The position numbers and the translations under genes are program-made. A stretch of DNA of 64,000 bases from Bacillus sp. 103mf (GTDB lineage: Bacteria > Bacillota > Bacilli > Bacillales > Bacillaceae_G), in assembly GCF_900116295.1 (NCBI RefSeq), contig NZ_FPAF01000001.1:1113213-1177212 (forward strand), given 5' to 3'. The notes beneath the pieces are model-generated. The model had not been told where the DNA came from, did not search any database, and worked only from the letters and a program-made list of their open reading frames with translations. Positions 7,984 to 17,176 of this stretch are shown here, piece after piece (within the stretch, counting starts at the first letter, position 1; the number at the start of each line of letters is the position of its first letter).

Positions 7984-9781
7984 TGTTTACCTTATTTCCT
8001 GGTTGTAAGAAAAATGATAAGACTAATGCAATGGCCGTTAAGGTTGTTGCAATCCAAAATGCATCATTAATGCCGTTAATGACGGATAACTTGGAAACTT
8101 GCCCAAATAGCATTTGTGAACTTAATGCATTTCCTGCCTGAGCTGATCCTGTCATGGCAGCAACGCTTTGTCCCATTTGCGATAGTTTGTTTACGATAAT
8201 CGGATTTGTTGTTGTAATTGCATTTGCGTAATCTGCCATATGATTTGTCGTTTGCTGCGTCATAATTGTGATTAAAAGCGCAGTTCCAATGGAGCCCGCA
8301 ACTTGTCTTGATGTATTTTGCGTTGCTGTTCCATGAGAAATAAGTTTCATTGGCAGAGCATTCATCCCGGCCGTCATGATTGGCATCATGATAAAGGACA
8401 TCCCAAACGAACGAATAATATAGTCCCTCATAATTTCACTATAAGGTGTGTCTAATGTTAAATGTGTAAATTGATATGTTGCATATGTTGTAAGGATTAA
8501 TCCAAAAATAGCAAGTGGTCGAATGCCGTATCTATCAAATAATTTCCCGGCAAATGGCCCCATCATTCCCATGATCAAAGATCCTGGCAGAAGGAGTAAT
8601 CCTGAATCAATCGGTGTAAATCCACGAATGTTTTGTAAATATACAGGAAGCAATATCATCCCGCCATACAATGCCATCGTAACAATTGCATTGATTAAAA
8701 GCGTCGAGGTAAATGCAGAATAGCTGAATACACGAAGGTCTAACATTTTGTTGTCAGCCGTTAACTGTCTCCAGATGAATAGACTTATTCCGATGATACC
8801 AATTACAATCGCAATGATAACCTCCATACTGCTCCAGCCATTATTCCCTGCCTCACTAAAGCCATATAGTAAGCTTCCAAGTCCGATACTAGAAGCAATC
8901 ACACCAAAAATATCTAGCGTCGCCTTAGCCACAGGCTGTTTGAGCGTAAAATATTTTAGTGCTAATACGATAATAAGTAAACCAATAATAAACATCGCAT
9001 AGAACATCACATTCCATGTGTAGTTTTGAATAACCCAGCCTGTAAGTGTTGGCCCAATAGCAGGTCCTAAAATCATCGCAATACCAAGCAGTCCCATCGC
9101 AGCCCCGCGTTTATGAGGCGGGAAGATTGTCATGAAAATATTCATTCCGACCGGCATTAAAATACCAGCACCAACCGCTTGAACAACACGTCCTGTCATC
9201 ATCATCGTAAAGCTTCCAGATACCGCACAAATCATTGAACCTGCTGTAAAGAACAGCATAGCCGCTAGAAATAAGCTTCGGTACGTAAACCGCGAGACTA
9301 AAAATGCACTAATTGGCACTAATACCCCGTTCACCAGCATAAATCCTGTTGTAAGCCACTGTGCTGTAGATGTTGATACATTAAATTCATTCATTAATGC
9401 TGGCAAAGCAACGTTAATTAACGTTTGATTTAAAATCGAAACGAACATTCCGAAAATAAGAACAGCTAAGACAACTTTTACGTTAAATTCAGGAAGCACC
9501 GTTTGAGAACGAGACGTTTTCGGTTTCGTATCTTCCGCTTTTTGTTCTTGTTTTGGTTGTTCCTGTTTTGGTCGTTCTTGTTGTTCTTGTTTTTCAATTG
9601 TTTCTTCTTCCTTAACTTCTGGTATTTCTTGTTTTCTTACTGCCTCTTTTTTATTATCTGAAACCCCTTGTGCTCGAACTGGTTCTTCTATCCCTTTTCC
9701 TTTTTTTCTAAAAACACGATTTACAATAATGAACACGACAATACATAAAAGAGCGTATCCTACAATAAAGATCGAGGACAT
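7967..9781 (-). CDS. DHA2 (EmrB/QacA-type) multidrug efflux MFS transporter with N-terminal anchor
   Basis: Proton-driven drug exporter of the 14-TM DHA2 family, 604 residues. The canonical MFS body begins near residue 100 (VVLAVLIFGMFVSILNQTLI) and shows the TM4-TM5 signature GRVVQAVGAGILMPVG and motif C GIAMILGPAIGPTLTG. Unusually, it is preceded by an extra TM segment (about 3-23), a basic stop, and about 70 residues rich in Glu, Gln, Lys and Pro (EQQERPKQEQPKQEQK). The ATG is preceded by AGGGGGAA. It is 13 bp from the HlyD-like gene upstream, so the two probably form an EmrAB-type pair. A divergent TetR gene is the obvious regulator. Substrates unknown. Confidence 0.88.
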   Translation of the reverse strand: MSSIFIVGYALLCIVVFIIVNRVFRKKGKGIEEPVRAQGVSDNKKEAVRKQEIPEVKEEETIEKQEQQERPKQEQPKQEQKAEDTKPKTSRSQTVLPEFNVKVVLAVLIFGMFVSILNQTLINVALPALMNEFNVSTSTAQWLTTGFMLVNGVLVPISAFLVSRFTYRSLFLAAMLFFTAGSMICAVSGSFTMMMTGRVVQAVGAGILMPVGMNIFMTIFPPHKRGAAMGLLGIAMILGPAIGPTLTGWVIQNYTWNVMFYAMFIIGLLIIVLALKYFTLKQPVAKATLDIFGVIASSIGLGSLLYGFSEAGNNGWSSMEVIIAIVIGIIGISLFIWRQLTADNKMLDLRVFSYSAFTSTLLINAIVTMALYGGMILLPVYLQNIRGFTPIDSGLLLLPGSLIMGMMGPFAGKLFDRYGIRPLAIFGLILTTYATYQFTHLTLDTPYSEIMRDYIIRSFGMSFIMMPIMTAGMNALPMKLISHGTATQNTSRQVAGSIGTALLITIMTQQTTNHMADYANAITTTNPIIVNKLSQMGQSVAAMTGSAQAGNALSSQMLFGQVSKLSVINGINDAFWIATTLTAIALVLSFFLQPGNKVNRKAER

Positions 9782-9794
9782 ATTTCATTCCCCC

Positions 9795-10448
9795 TTACTT
9801 ATGAATCCGAACTGTGACATTCATGCCTGGGACAATATTTAATGATTTACTATGATCTAATGAAATCTTAACAGGAATAACTTGTGTTACTTTCGTATAG
9901 TTCGCTGTTGCGTTGCTAGATGGTAGCATAGAGAATGTATTTGCTGTTGTTAAACCAATTTGTTCTACTTTTCCTGTTAACGTTGTATCAGGATATGCAT
10001 CAACATATACATCCACGTCTTGCCCTTTTTGAATCTCATCTACGTCTGTTTCTTTAATATTTGCCGTTACCCATAGATCACTCATATTATAGGCATATGC
10101 AAGCGGTGTTCCTGGCGCAATATAAGAATCTCGCGTTGCATTTGATTGAACAAGCGTTGCATTTGCTGGAACTGTAATATCTACTTCTTGTGCAGTACCC
10201 CCAGCGTTACTCATTACAGAACCTACTTTGTCACCAGCATTATAATTTTTTCCTACTTCCGCTTTCCAATCTGTTAATTTCCCTGCAACTGGAGATGCAA
10301 TAGGTACTACTCTCCCATCAATTTTTGCATTGTCCGTTTTCAAATAATTTGTTGATTGATTGTAATAATAATAGCCGGCAAATCCGCCGCCAACTAACAC
10401 AATCAATGTAACAATATTGATGATAATCATTCTCCGAAATTGACTCAT
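9795..10448 (-). CDS. HlyD/EmrA-type membrane-fusion (periplasmic adaptor-like) protein
   Basis: 217 residues. One N-terminal TM helix (about 7-28), then a lipoyl/biotinyl-like domain (TDNAKIDGRVVPIASPVAGKL) and a beta-barrel domain (YNMSDLWVTANIKETDVDEI) ending VPGMNVTVRIHK. It lacks the long coiled-coil hairpin of Gram-negative EmrA, as is usual for the short Gram-positive forms. Such proteins sit on the outer face of the membrane and help the DHA2 partner encoded 13 bp downstream. It is first gene of the operon, divergent from a TetR regulator with a clear operator-like palindrome between them. Confidence 0.88.
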   Translation of the reverse strand: MSQFRRMIIINIVTLIVLVGGGFAGYYYYNQSTNYLKTDNAKIDGRVVPIASPVAGKLTDWKAEVGKNYNAGDKVGSVMSNAGGTAQEVDITVPANATLVQSNATRDSYIAPGTPLAYAYNMSDLWVTANIKETDVDEIQKGQDVDVYVDAYPDTTLTGKVEQIGLTTANTFSMLPSSNATANYTKVTQVIPVKISLDHSKSLNIVPGMNVTVRIHK

Positions 10449-10661
10449 TGTTTCCCTCTCCTTATTTTCAATATCGATTTATTTTCTAATAAGTCCTGCT
10501 CTCTTTTTAATTAACAAGGTTGACCATTCACATTATTAAGGACTAATTAAAAAAAGAGCCTTTTTCTGCGCGCAAAATCCTCTCCTTATTTTGTGCTAAG
10601 AAAAAGAATATCGTTTATAATTATAAATAATTCATTTCGAGCGACAACCGACAATTTATTT

Positions 10662-10687
10662 TGAAATGTTGTTTTTCCAACATTTCA
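10662..10687. promoter_or_regulatory. Candidate TetR operator between the efflux operon and its regulator
   Basis: Perfect 10-bp arms TGAAATGTTG (10662-10671) and CAACATTTCA (10678-10687) with a 6-bp spacer. A third half-site, ATGTTGAAA, follows at 10696. This palindrome lies 48 bp before the regulator's ATG and in the only gap shared with the divergent emrA-emrB-like genes. Confidence 0.6.
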
Positions 10688-10735
10688 CCGTATATATGTT
10701 GAAAAAGTATGAAAAACCAAGCAAGGAGAACAAAA

Positions 10736-11353
10736 ATGTCTATTAAAAATTTAAATGATCCACGCGTAAAACGAACGAGACAATTAATCCAAAATGCTTT
10801 TGTCGCTTTAGTTGACGAAAAAGGATTTGAAAATATAACAGTACAACTTATCGCTGAACGGGCTCCTGTCAATCGTGCTACTTTTTATAGTCACTATCAT
10901 GATAAATATGATTTATTAGATACAAGTATTGAAGAGATGTTGAATACCTTAACAGAAGTAATTAAACCAAAAAAATTTCAAAAAGAAGATTTTCAGCTTA
11001 CATTCGATTCTCCTCATCCAATCTTTTTTGCCTTGTTTGAACATATCGCTGAAAATGCTACTTTTTATAACGTAATGCTCGGTGAAAAAGCAGCTGGAAA
11101 TTTTTCTTACAAAATGATGAAAACCATTCAGGCACATTTCGCATTAAGCCTTTCTATTTCACAGCCAAATGATGACGAACTGATGGTTCCACGTGATATT
11201 CTTATTAGTTACGTAACCGGTGCGCATGTCGGTATGATTATTTCGTGGTTAAGAAGAGGAATGGTATACACGCCACATTTTATGGCTTTGCAGTTAACAC
11301 GTTTAATCATTTTAGGATCTCATACCGCTGCCGGGTTAGAAAGACCTTTTTAA
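10736..11353 (+). CDS. TetR/AcrR-family transcriptional regulator of the efflux operon
   Basis: 205 residues. N-terminal helix-turn-helix at about 10-60 (RTRQLIQNAFVALVDEKGFENITVQLIAERAPVNRATFY shows the TetR pattern, split here at the usual recognition helix), then an all-helical ligand domain of the kind seen in YxaF/DhaS-type regulators. ATG at 10736 is used because CAAGGAGA precedes it by 6 bp. Transcribed away from the emrA/emrB-like pair, which it probably represses until a drug binds; the intergenic palindrome is the expected target. Ends in a strong terminator. Confidence 0.88.
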   Translation: MSIKNLNDPRVKRTRQLIQNAFVALVDEKGFENITVQLIAERAPVNRATFYSHYHDKYDLLDTSIEEMLNTLTEVIKPKKFQKEDFQLTFDSPHPIFFALFEHIAENATFYNVMLGEKAAGNFSYKMMKTIQAHFALSLSISQPNDDELMVPRDILISYVTGAHVGMIISWLRRGMVYTPHFMALQLTRLIILGSHTAAGLERPF

Positions 11354-11360
11354 TAGGAAC

Positions 11361-11398
11361 AAGAAAAAGCGAAAGAGGGCTCCTCCTTCGCTTTTTCT
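11361..11398. terminator. Bidirectional terminator between tetR and the M42 peptidase gene
   Basis: AAGAAAAAGCGAA(A)GAGG ... CCTCCTTCGCTTTTTCTT: long stem with A-rich and T-rich flanks serving two convergent genes. Confidence 0.85.
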
Positions 11399-11402
11399 TA
11401 TA

Positions 11403-12488
11403 TTAATCAAATGTAATGTTATGTACAGCTTTAGTATCAAGACGTTTCACAACTTCTACAATTAACTTCACTGTATTTTCATAGTCATCACGATGCAACA
11501 TTGCCGCATGGGAATGAATATAGCGAGTTGCAATTGTAATTGCCATCGCTGGAATACCGTCCACAGAAATATGGATTGCTCCTGCATCCGTTCCGCCGCC
11601 AGGAAGTGCATCGTATTGATACGGAATATTTAATTCATCTGCTACGCCAACAACGAAGTCACGAAGACCTTTATGTCCAACGATAGATGCATCGTATAAA
11701 ATAATTTGCGGGCCATCACCCATTTTTCCTTGTGCTTCTTTTTCGCTTACTCCTGGTGTATCACCAGCAATTCCAACATCTACTGCAAATGCGATATCAG
11801 GTTGAATATAATGTGCAGATGTTTTCGCTCCGCGAAGACCTACCTCTTCTTGTACAGTTCCAACACCGTATACAATGTTTGGATGTTTTTCATCTTTTAA
11901 TTGTTTTAAAACATCGATTGCAATTGCGCAGCCAATCCGGTTGTCCCATGCTTTCGCAAGTAACATTTTTTCGTTTTTCATTACTTGGAATTCGAAATAT
12001 GGTACAACTTGATCTCCTGGGCGTACGCCCCACTCCAGCGCTTCTTCTTTACTAGAAGCACCAATATCAATAAACATATCTTTAATATCAACTGGCTTTT
12101 TACGAACTTCAACTGGTAAAATGTGCGGTGGTTTTGAACCAATGACACCCGTTACATCGCCTTTGCTCGTAACAATTGTTACGCGCTGCGCTAACATAAC
12201 TTGTGACCACCAGCCACCAACCGTTTGAAAACGCAAGAAACCTTTATCATCAATTTGCGTAATCATGAAACCGACTTCATCTAGATGACCGGCTACCATA
12301 ATTTTTGGTCCATTGCCGTCACCAATTTTTTTCGCAACTAAGCTTCCTAAGTTATCTGTTGATACTTCATCAGCAAACGGTGCGATATATTTCTTCATTA
12401 CTTCGCGTGGCTCACGTTCATTTCCAGCAATCCCGCGTGCATCTGTTAATTCTTTTAGCATCGTCAATGTCGCATCTAGTTTTGTCAT
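11403..12488 (-). CDS. ysdC: M42-family glutamyl aminopeptidase / deblocking aminopeptidase
   Basis: 361-residue di-metal aminopeptidase of family M42 (TET-forming). Metal and catalytic motifs in order: AGHLDEVGF (His, Asp), [11 protein letters not shown] (bridging Asp), [12 protein letters not shown] (catalytic Glu and metal Glu), [12 protein letters not shown] (Asp) and a C-terminal [10 protein letters not shown] (His). Cytoplasmic; it would trim N-terminal residues from peptides. The position next to rplT-rpmI-infC fits B. subtilis ysdC, the basis for the symbol. The ATG has AGGAGG just upstream. It is separated from the dUTPase gene by 71 bp without a terminator and may be read with it. 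Confidence 0.92.
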   Translation of the reverse strand: MTKLDATLTMLKELTDARGIAGNEREPREVMKKYIAPFADEVSTDNLGSLVAKKIGDGNGPKIMVAGHLDEVGFMITQIDDKGFLRFQTVGGWWSQVMLAQRVTIVTSKGDVTGVIGSKPPHILPVEVRKKPVDIKDMFIDIGASSKEEALEWGVRPGDQVVPYFEFQVMKNEKMLLAKAWDNRIGCAIAIDVLKQLKDEKHPNIVYGVGTVQEEVGLRGAKTSAHYIQPDIAFAVDVGIAGDTPGVSEKEAQGKMGDGPQIILYDASIVGHKGLRDFVVGVADELNIPYQYDALPGGGTDAGAIHISVDGIPAMAITIATRYIHSHAAMLHRDDYENTVKLIVEVVKRLDTKAVHNITFD

Positions 12489-12559
12489 TGGACAAAGTCC
12501 TCCTTTTTCTTCATCTCTTCAATTATACAAGAGCGGAAAATAATGTTCAAAAAATTTCA

Positions 12560-13051
12560 TCAATATCCTTCTGTTTGACGCTGATGATTCACTTCATTTT
12601 TATCTAAGTATGCTTTTTCAATCTCTTCTTGTCCAAAATCAAGTGCTTGTCCTAAACGAAGATAGCTCGTAAACAATTCAATGTAATTTGTAATAGATGG
12701 CTGCTCATTAAAACGAATTGCTTTCGCATATACATCTAAGAAAATTTCTACTTGTGTTTTATTTGTTAGTGCACATTTATAAAACAAGAAATTTTTATCA
12801 ATTCCTAAATCGATTCCAATAGATAAAATAAAATGCAGCCCATCTACGTATTCTTCTAGCACAACCTGACGCTCAGAAGCTGGCTTATTACTCCAATATT
12901 TAAAGCAGCGTGTTTCATTTGCAAGTTCACCAATTTCCACAAGAAGCGCTAACATTTTTTCTTTTAATAACTTTTTCGGCTCTAGATTATGTTCTTTCGT
13001 AATACGATCATCTAATTCTTTTTGTAATTTAAATAGTTGTAGTAAATCCAA
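12560..13051 (-). CDS. Dimeric dUTPase (all-alpha, dUTPase_2 family)
   Basis: 163 residues, an all-helical NTP pyrophosphatase of the MazG-like superfamily that hydrolyses dUTP to dUMP and keeps uracil out of DNA. The metal-binding helix motif appears as LLVEIGELANETRCFKYW (ExxE) followed by VVLEEYVDGLHFILSIGID (ExxxD). The start is taken as TTG at 13051, 8 bp after AAGGAGG; an earlier in-frame TTG at 13069 overlaps that ribosome site. It is unlike the trimeric beta dUTPases. Confidence 0.85.
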   Translation of the reverse strand: MDLLQLFKLQKELDDRITKEHNLEPKKLLKEKMLALLVEIGELANETRCFKYWSNKPASERQVVLEEYVDGLHFILSIGIDLGIDKNFLFYKCALTNKTQVEIFLDVYAKAIRFNEQPSITNYIELFTSYLRLGQALDFGQEEIEKAYLDKNEVNHQRQTEGY

Positions 13052-13221
13052 AACGTACTCCTCCTTCAATATCGAATAAATTTACTCGATATTGCTCCAT
13101 TCTAATGGTAAATATAAGCAAATAACCAAGTTATATTCTTACATTATAACAGTGTCAGTTTCGTGTGGAAAGACAAGATTGGCCAAAGTCAAGTTCCCAT
13201 GTTACAGCATATTTCATGCAA

Positions 13222-13266
13222 ATAAACATAAAAAGCCAGAGAACCTCTCCGACTTTTTATGTTTAT
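13222..13266. terminator. Terminator of the alcohol dehydrogenase relic
   Basis: AAACATAAAAAG ... CTTTTTATGTTT with inner CCAGAGA/TCTCCG pairing: a long bidirectional stem just downstream of the decayed adh fragment. Confidence 0.75.
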
Positions 13267-13293
13267 TCTTCTATATTATTGTAACTTTTATTC

Positions 13294-13398
13294 TCACTTT
13301 GTCATATCTAACACAACACGTCCATTAATCTTTCCTTCTTCCATTTCAGCAAATACATCGTTAATTTCATGAAGGTGACGCGTTTCAATAAAAAAATC
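13294..13398 (-). pseudogene. Relic: C-terminal end of a zinc-type alcohol dehydrogenase
   Basis: Read on the minus strand, the last 31 codons before TGA give IETRHLHEINDVFAEMEEG followed by KINGRVVLDMTK. This is the C-terminus typical of medium-chain, zinc-type alcohol dehydrogenases (LxEINxxFxxMxxGxxxGRxVLD). The frame is cut off at a T-rich stretch directly next to the rplT terminator, so more than 300 codons are missing. A terminator follows the stop. This looks like a deletion that removed nearly the whole gene. Confidence 0.7.
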
Positions 13399-13424
13399 CT
13401 TAGGAACAATGTCCTAAGGATTTA
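13395..13424 (-). terminator. Terminator of the infC-rpmI-rplT operon
   Basis: AAATCCTTAGGAC-ATTGTT-CCTAAGGATTTTTTT on the minus strand, 8 bp past the rplT stop. Confidence 0.9.
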
Positions 13425-13431
13425 TTATCAA

Positions 13432-13791
13432 TTACTTGTTTAAAGCAGTTTTAGCAGCAGTTGCTAATTCAGCGAAAGCTTTTGCGTCATGAACAGCTAG
13501 GTCAGCAAGCATTTTGCGGTTTACTTCGATACCAGCAAGCTTAAGACCGTTCATTAAACGGCTGTAAGAAAGACCGTTCATACGAGCAGCTGCGTTAATA
13601 CGAGTGATCCATAATTTACGGAAGTCACGTTTCTTTTGACGACGGTCACGGAACGCATACATTAAAGATTTCATTACTTGTTGGTTAGCAACTTTGTATA
13701 ATGTATGTTTAGAACCGTAGTAACCTTTTGCTAATTTAATAATTTTTTTACGACGTTTACGAGTAACCGTACCACCTTTTACTCTTGGCAT
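13432..13791 (-). CDS. rplT: 50S ribosomal protein L20
   Basis: 119 residues, full family length. Early 23S rRNA-binding assembly protein; the basic N-terminal extension ([17 protein letters not shown]) and the globular C-terminus ([19 protein letters not shown]) are intact. In Bacillus, L20 also represses its own operon by binding the infC leader. It is last gene of infC-rpmI-rplT, 40 bp after rpmI. Confidence 0.98.
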   Translation of the reverse strand: MPRVKGGTVTRKRRKKIIKLAKGYYGSKHTLYKVANQQVMKSLMYAFRDRRQKKRDFRKLWITRINAAARMNGLSYSRLMNGLKLAGIEVNRKMLADLAVHDAKAFAELATAAKTALNK

Positions 13792-13831
13792 ATTATTTCC
13801 CTCCTAGATATCTATCTGAACAAAATATAAA

Positions 13832-14029
13832 TTACATGTTGTCAAGCATTTGACGAATACGTTTGAAGTCACCAGCGCTTACTACACCAGCTTTACGTAA
13901 TTTACGTTTAGCTTTTGTAGATTTGTTAGCGAATAAGTGGCTTGTGTAAGCGTGAGAACGCTTTAGTTTACCAGATCCTGTTTTTTTGAAACGCTTTGCA
14001 GCGCCGCGGTGAGTTTTCTGTTTAGGCAT
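13832..14029 (-). CDS. rpmI: 50S ribosomal protein L35
   Basis: 65 residues, strongly basic. [20 protein letters not shown] is the family signature and the C-terminus [19 protein letters not shown] is complete. ATG follows AGGAGGAAATCACT. Middle gene of infC-rpmI-rplT. Confidence 0.98.
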   Translation of the reverse strand: MPKQKTHRGAAKRFKKTGSGKLKRSHAYTSHLFANKSTKAKRKLRKAGVVSAGDFKRIRQMLDNM

Positions 14030-14050
14030 AGTGATTTCCTCCTCTATTTA

Positions 14051-14566
14051 TTACTTATCATTTTTCGGTGCTAAAACTAAGAACATACTGCGTCCTTCCA
14101 TTTTTGGCTTAGATTCAATTGTACTAACTTCAGCACAAGCTTCAGAGAAGCGATCTAAAACACGTTGACCGATTTCTTTATGAGTAATAGCACGACCTTT
14201 AAAGCGAATAGACGCTTTAACTTTGTCGCCTTTCTCCAAGAATTTAATAGCATTGCGAAGTTTTGTGTTAAAGTCATGTTCATCAATTGTTGGACTTAAA
14301 CGAACTTCTTTCATACTAATGATTTTTTGATTTTTACGCTGCTCTTTTTCTTTCTTTTGTTGCTCAAAGCGGAATTTTCCGTAGTCCATAATACGGCATA
14401 CTGGTGGTTTCGCATTTGGAGCAACTAATACTAGATCAAGATTTACGTTTGCAGCCATATCTAATGCTTCTTGACGAGACTTAATTCCAAGTTGATCACC
14501 ATTTGCACCAACTAAACGTACTTCACGTGCACGAATTTGCTCGTTAATCATCATGTCCTTGCTAAT
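14051..14566 (-). CDS. infC: Translation initiation factor IF-3 with an ATT start codon
   Basis: 171 residues. N-domain ([16 protein letters not shown]) and C-domain ([14 protein letters not shown] to [17 protein letters not shown]) are both complete. IF-3 keeps 30S subunits free and proof-reads the start codon. The start is ATT at 14564-14566: it is 6 bp after a strong GGAGGTGG, and the encoded ISKDMM matches the Bacillus IF-3 N-terminus. An upstream in-frame ATG at 14638 would put the leader terminator inside the gene. AUU starts are known for infC (E. coli, B. stearothermophilus) and let IF-3 limit its own synthesis. Confidence 0.95.
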   Translation of the reverse strand: MSKDMMINEQIRAREVRLVGANGDQLGIKSRQEALDMAANVNLDLVLVAPNAKPPVCRIMDYGKFRFEQQKKEKEQRKNQKIISMKEVRLSPTIDEHDFNTKLRNAIKFLEKGDKVKASIRFKGRAITHKEIGQRVLDRFSEACAEVSTIESKPKMEGRSMFLVLAPKNDK

Positions 14567-14760
14567 AGTAAGCCACCTCCAAGGTTTTATGGGAATACGT
14601 TTCGGGAAGGAAGAACCCAAACAAAAAAGTGCGGGCATACGACACCCACACTTATAATATCTCTAGTAAGAAATACTTACCTGCCAACTGCTTTCGCGTC
14701 AATCAGGTGAGAAGCGGGTGCTTCTACTTGTTCCACAAATCCGTATTCTATTATCCTTGA
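14567..14760 (-). promoter_or_regulatory. L20-type leader with attenuator upstream of infC
   Basis: About 190 nt of untranslated leader on the minus strand. It contains a hairpin AGAAGC-ACCC-GCTTCT and, downstream, a terminator-like hairpin made from GTGTGGGT and GCCCGCAC (about 14625-14655) followed by TTTTTTG. This arrangement agrees with the known Bacillus infC leader, where L20 binding favours termination. The 5' limit is estimated. Confidence 0.8.
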
Positions 14761-14904
14761 TGATTTTACCATAGGACGTAATGTATGTCAAGAAGCTCTA
14801 CTTCTTAAGTAACAACAAAAAATATTGTAACAAACAAAATGAATACATGCAACATTTTTTTATATAAAGCGAACTTTGGTTCTTATTACCAATCAAAAAA
14901 TCAC

Positions 14905-14935
14905 AAAAAAGCCGCGGACAAGCCGCGACTTTTTC
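14905..14935 (-). terminator. Terminator of thrS
   Basis: AAGTCGCGGCTTGTCCGCGGCTTTTTT on the minus strand, directly after the thrS stop codon; CGCGGC/GCCGCG stem and T run. Confidence 0.9.
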
Positions 14936-16867
14936 TTATCGTTTTCCTTCAACTTTAATTAAGTCAACGAAAGCATCTAATGAGATTGTTTCTGATTTTT
15001 GTTCACCGTATTTACGTACATTTACACCAGTTTCAGCAACTTCATTGTCACCTACTACAAGCATATACGGAATTTTTTGCATTTGTGCCTCACGGATTTT
15101 GTAACCAATTTTCTCGTCACGAGTATCCACTTCAACACGAATGCCAGCACGTTGTAATTCTTCTTGTACTTTCTTCGCATAGTCTAAATGTACTTGCGGA
15201 GAAACTGGAATTACTTGTACTTGAACCGGCGCTAACCAAGTTGGGAATGCACCTTTATATTCTTCGATTAAGAAGGAAACAAAACGTTCCATAGTTGATA
15301 CAACACCGCGGTGAATAACAACTGGACGATGCTGTTTACCGTCTTCACCGATGTAAGTTAATTCAAAGCGTTCTGGAAGTAAGAAGTCTAATTGTATAGT
15401 TGAAAGTGTTTCGTCTTTTCCAAGCGCAGTGCGAACTTGCACGTCAAGTTTCGGACCGTAGAATGCCGCTTCACCTTCTGCTTCATAGTACTCAAGACCC
15501 ATTTCATCCATAGCTTCTTTTAACATTGATTGAGCTTTTTCCCACATTTCATCGTCATCAAAATACTTTTTAGTATCCGCTGGATCACGATAAGATAAAC
15601 GGAATGAATAATCTTCTAAATCGAAGTCTTTGTATACTTCTAAAGTTAAGTTTACAACGCGTTTGAATTCTTCTTTAATTTGATCTGGACGAACGAAAAT
15701 GTGCGCATCATTTAAAGTCATCCCGCGTACACGTTGTAATCCAGATAGCGCACCAGACATTTCATAACGATGCATTGTTCCAAGCTCCGCAATACGGATT
15801 GGTAATTCACGATAACTGTGGATATCGTTTTTGTACACCATCATATGGTGAGGACAGTTCATTGGACGAAGTACCAATTCCTCATTATCCATTTCCATTG
15901 ATGGGAACATGCCATCTCGGTAGTGATTCCAGTGACCAGAAGTCTCATAAAGCTCTCGGCTTCCTAGTACTGGAGTATATACGTGATCGTATCCTAAGCT
16001 TACTTCTTTATCAACAATGTAACGCTCGATAATACGGCGGACTGTTGCACCTTTTGGTAACCAAAGCGGTAAACCTTGTCCTACTTTTTGGCTATTTGTA
16101 AATAGTTTTAACTCTTTACCTAATTTACGATGATCACGCTCTTTCGCTTCTTCAAGCATACGTAAGTGCTCATCTAACTCTGCTTTTTTCACAAATGCAG
16201 TACCGTAAATACGTTGCAGCATTTTATTATTGCTATCGCCGCGCCAGTAAGCACCAGCAACGCTTAACAATTTAAATACTTTAATTTTCCCTGTAGATGG
16301 AAGGTGAACTCCGCGGCAAAGGTCGAAGAATTCGCCTTGTTCATAAATTGAAATAACCGCATCTTCTGGAAGATCGTTAATCAATTCTAATTTTAGCTCG
16401 TCGCCAATTTCTTCATAACGACGAAGCGCTTCAGCACGTGGTACTTCATGGCGAGCAATTTCAAGATTTTCATTTACGATTTTTTGCATTTCTTTTTCGA
16501 TTTTCGAGAAATGTTCAACTGTGATTGCTTCTTCCATATCGATATCGTAATAGAAGCCATTTTCAATTACAGGCCCAATTCCAAGCTTCACATCTTTATA
16601 TAAACGCTTTAATGCTTGCGCTAATAAGTGAGCTGTTGAGTGGCGTAAAATGTATAGCCCATCTTCAGAATCTAATGTCACGATAGAAATGGCACCATCT
16701 TGCTCAATCGGTGTACGTAAGTCTACCATTTCTTCATTTAATTTCCCTGCAATCGCTTTTTTCTTTAAGCCAGGGCTAATAGAAGCAGCAATGTCTTCAG
16801 TTGTTGTTCCTTTTGGAAACTCCTTCACAGCTCCGTCTGGAAATGTAATTTTTACTACATCTGCCAT
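14936..16867 (-). CDS. thrS: Threonyl-tRNA synthetase
   Basis: 643 residues. TGS domain (1-65), the editing/SAD-type domain ([15 protein letters not shown] with its HxxxH, and the later [10 protein letters not shown]), the class II core ([11 protein letters not shown] with the zinc Cys, [18 protein letters not shown] as motif 2, and [15 protein letters not shown] near motif 3) and the C-terminal anticodon domain (VQVIPVSPQ). All are intact. Monocistronic, with its own T-box and terminator. ATG follows AAAGGAGTGACTAAAG. Confidence 0.98.
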   Translation of the reverse strand: MADVVKITFPDGAVKEFPKGTTTEDIAASISPGLKKKAIAGKLNEEMVDLRTPIEQDGAISIVTLDSEDGLYILRHSTAHLLAQALKRLYKDVKLGIGPVIENGFYYDIDMEEAITVEHFSKIEKEMQKIVNENLEIARHEVPRAEALRRYEEIGDELKLELINDLPEDAVISIYEQGEFFDLCRGVHLPSTGKIKVFKLLSVAGAYWRGDSNNKMLQRIYGTAFVKKAELDEHLRMLEEAKERDHRKLGKELKLFTNSQKVGQGLPLWLPKGATVRRIIERYIVDKEVSLGYDHVYTPVLGSRELYETSGHWNHYRDGMFPSMEMDNEELVLRPMNCPHHMMVYKNDIHSYRELPIRIAELGTMHRYEMSGALSGLQRVRGMTLNDAHIFVRPDQIKEEFKRVVNLTLEVYKDFDLEDYSFRLSYRDPADTKKYFDDDEMWEKAQSMLKEAMDEMGLEYYEAEGEAAFYGPKLDVQVRTALGKDETLSTIQLDFLLPERFELTYIGEDGKQHRPVVIHRGVVSTMERFVSFLIEEYKGAFPTWLAPVQVQVIPVSPQVHLDYAKKVQEELQRAGIRVEVDTRDEKIGYKIREAQMQKIPYMLVVGDNEVAETGVNVRKYGEQKSETISLDAFVDLIKVEGKR

Positions 16868-16889
16868 CTTTAGTCACTCCTTTTTCATA

Positions 16890-17135
16890 GTCAAAATAAA
16901 AAACACCCATCCCTATAAAAAGGGACGAGTGTTGAATTCGTGGTTCCACCCTTGTTCCAGCTAACACATTGTTAACTGCTCAAGTTCATGATAACGGCAC
17001 TTGCCGTCAGCAATTACTAGACATTCGTTCACTGCTGAAGTTCAGAGGTGGTAAGTAATAATCTCGTATTAAGAAGCTCACAGCCTAAGGCTTCTCTCTC
17101 TGAGAATCGTAGATAACTACTCATGTCCTCATCGT
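16890..17135 (-). promoter_or_regulatory. T-box leader (tRNA-Thr responsive) upstream of thrS
   Basis: The minus strand carries the T-box core AAGGGTGGAACCACG (about 16941-16955), then a terminator of AACACTCGTCCC and GGGATGGGTGTT with a run of six T (about 16898-16934). The TGGA would pair with a UCCA tRNA end. A Thr codon ACC at 17050-17052 directly precedes ACCTCTG, in the same relative place as TTC in the pheS leader, and is the likely specifier. Confidence 0.93.
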
Positions 17136-17176
17136 AACATTTTAATGTATTTTCGTGTATGTACGTAATTATATGC

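Noticed and set aside
14567-14638. Extended IF-3 N-terminus from the ATG at 14638
   Set aside because: The added residues overlap the leader terminator and have no ribosome site; ATT at 14566 has a strong one and matches known IF-3 N-termini.
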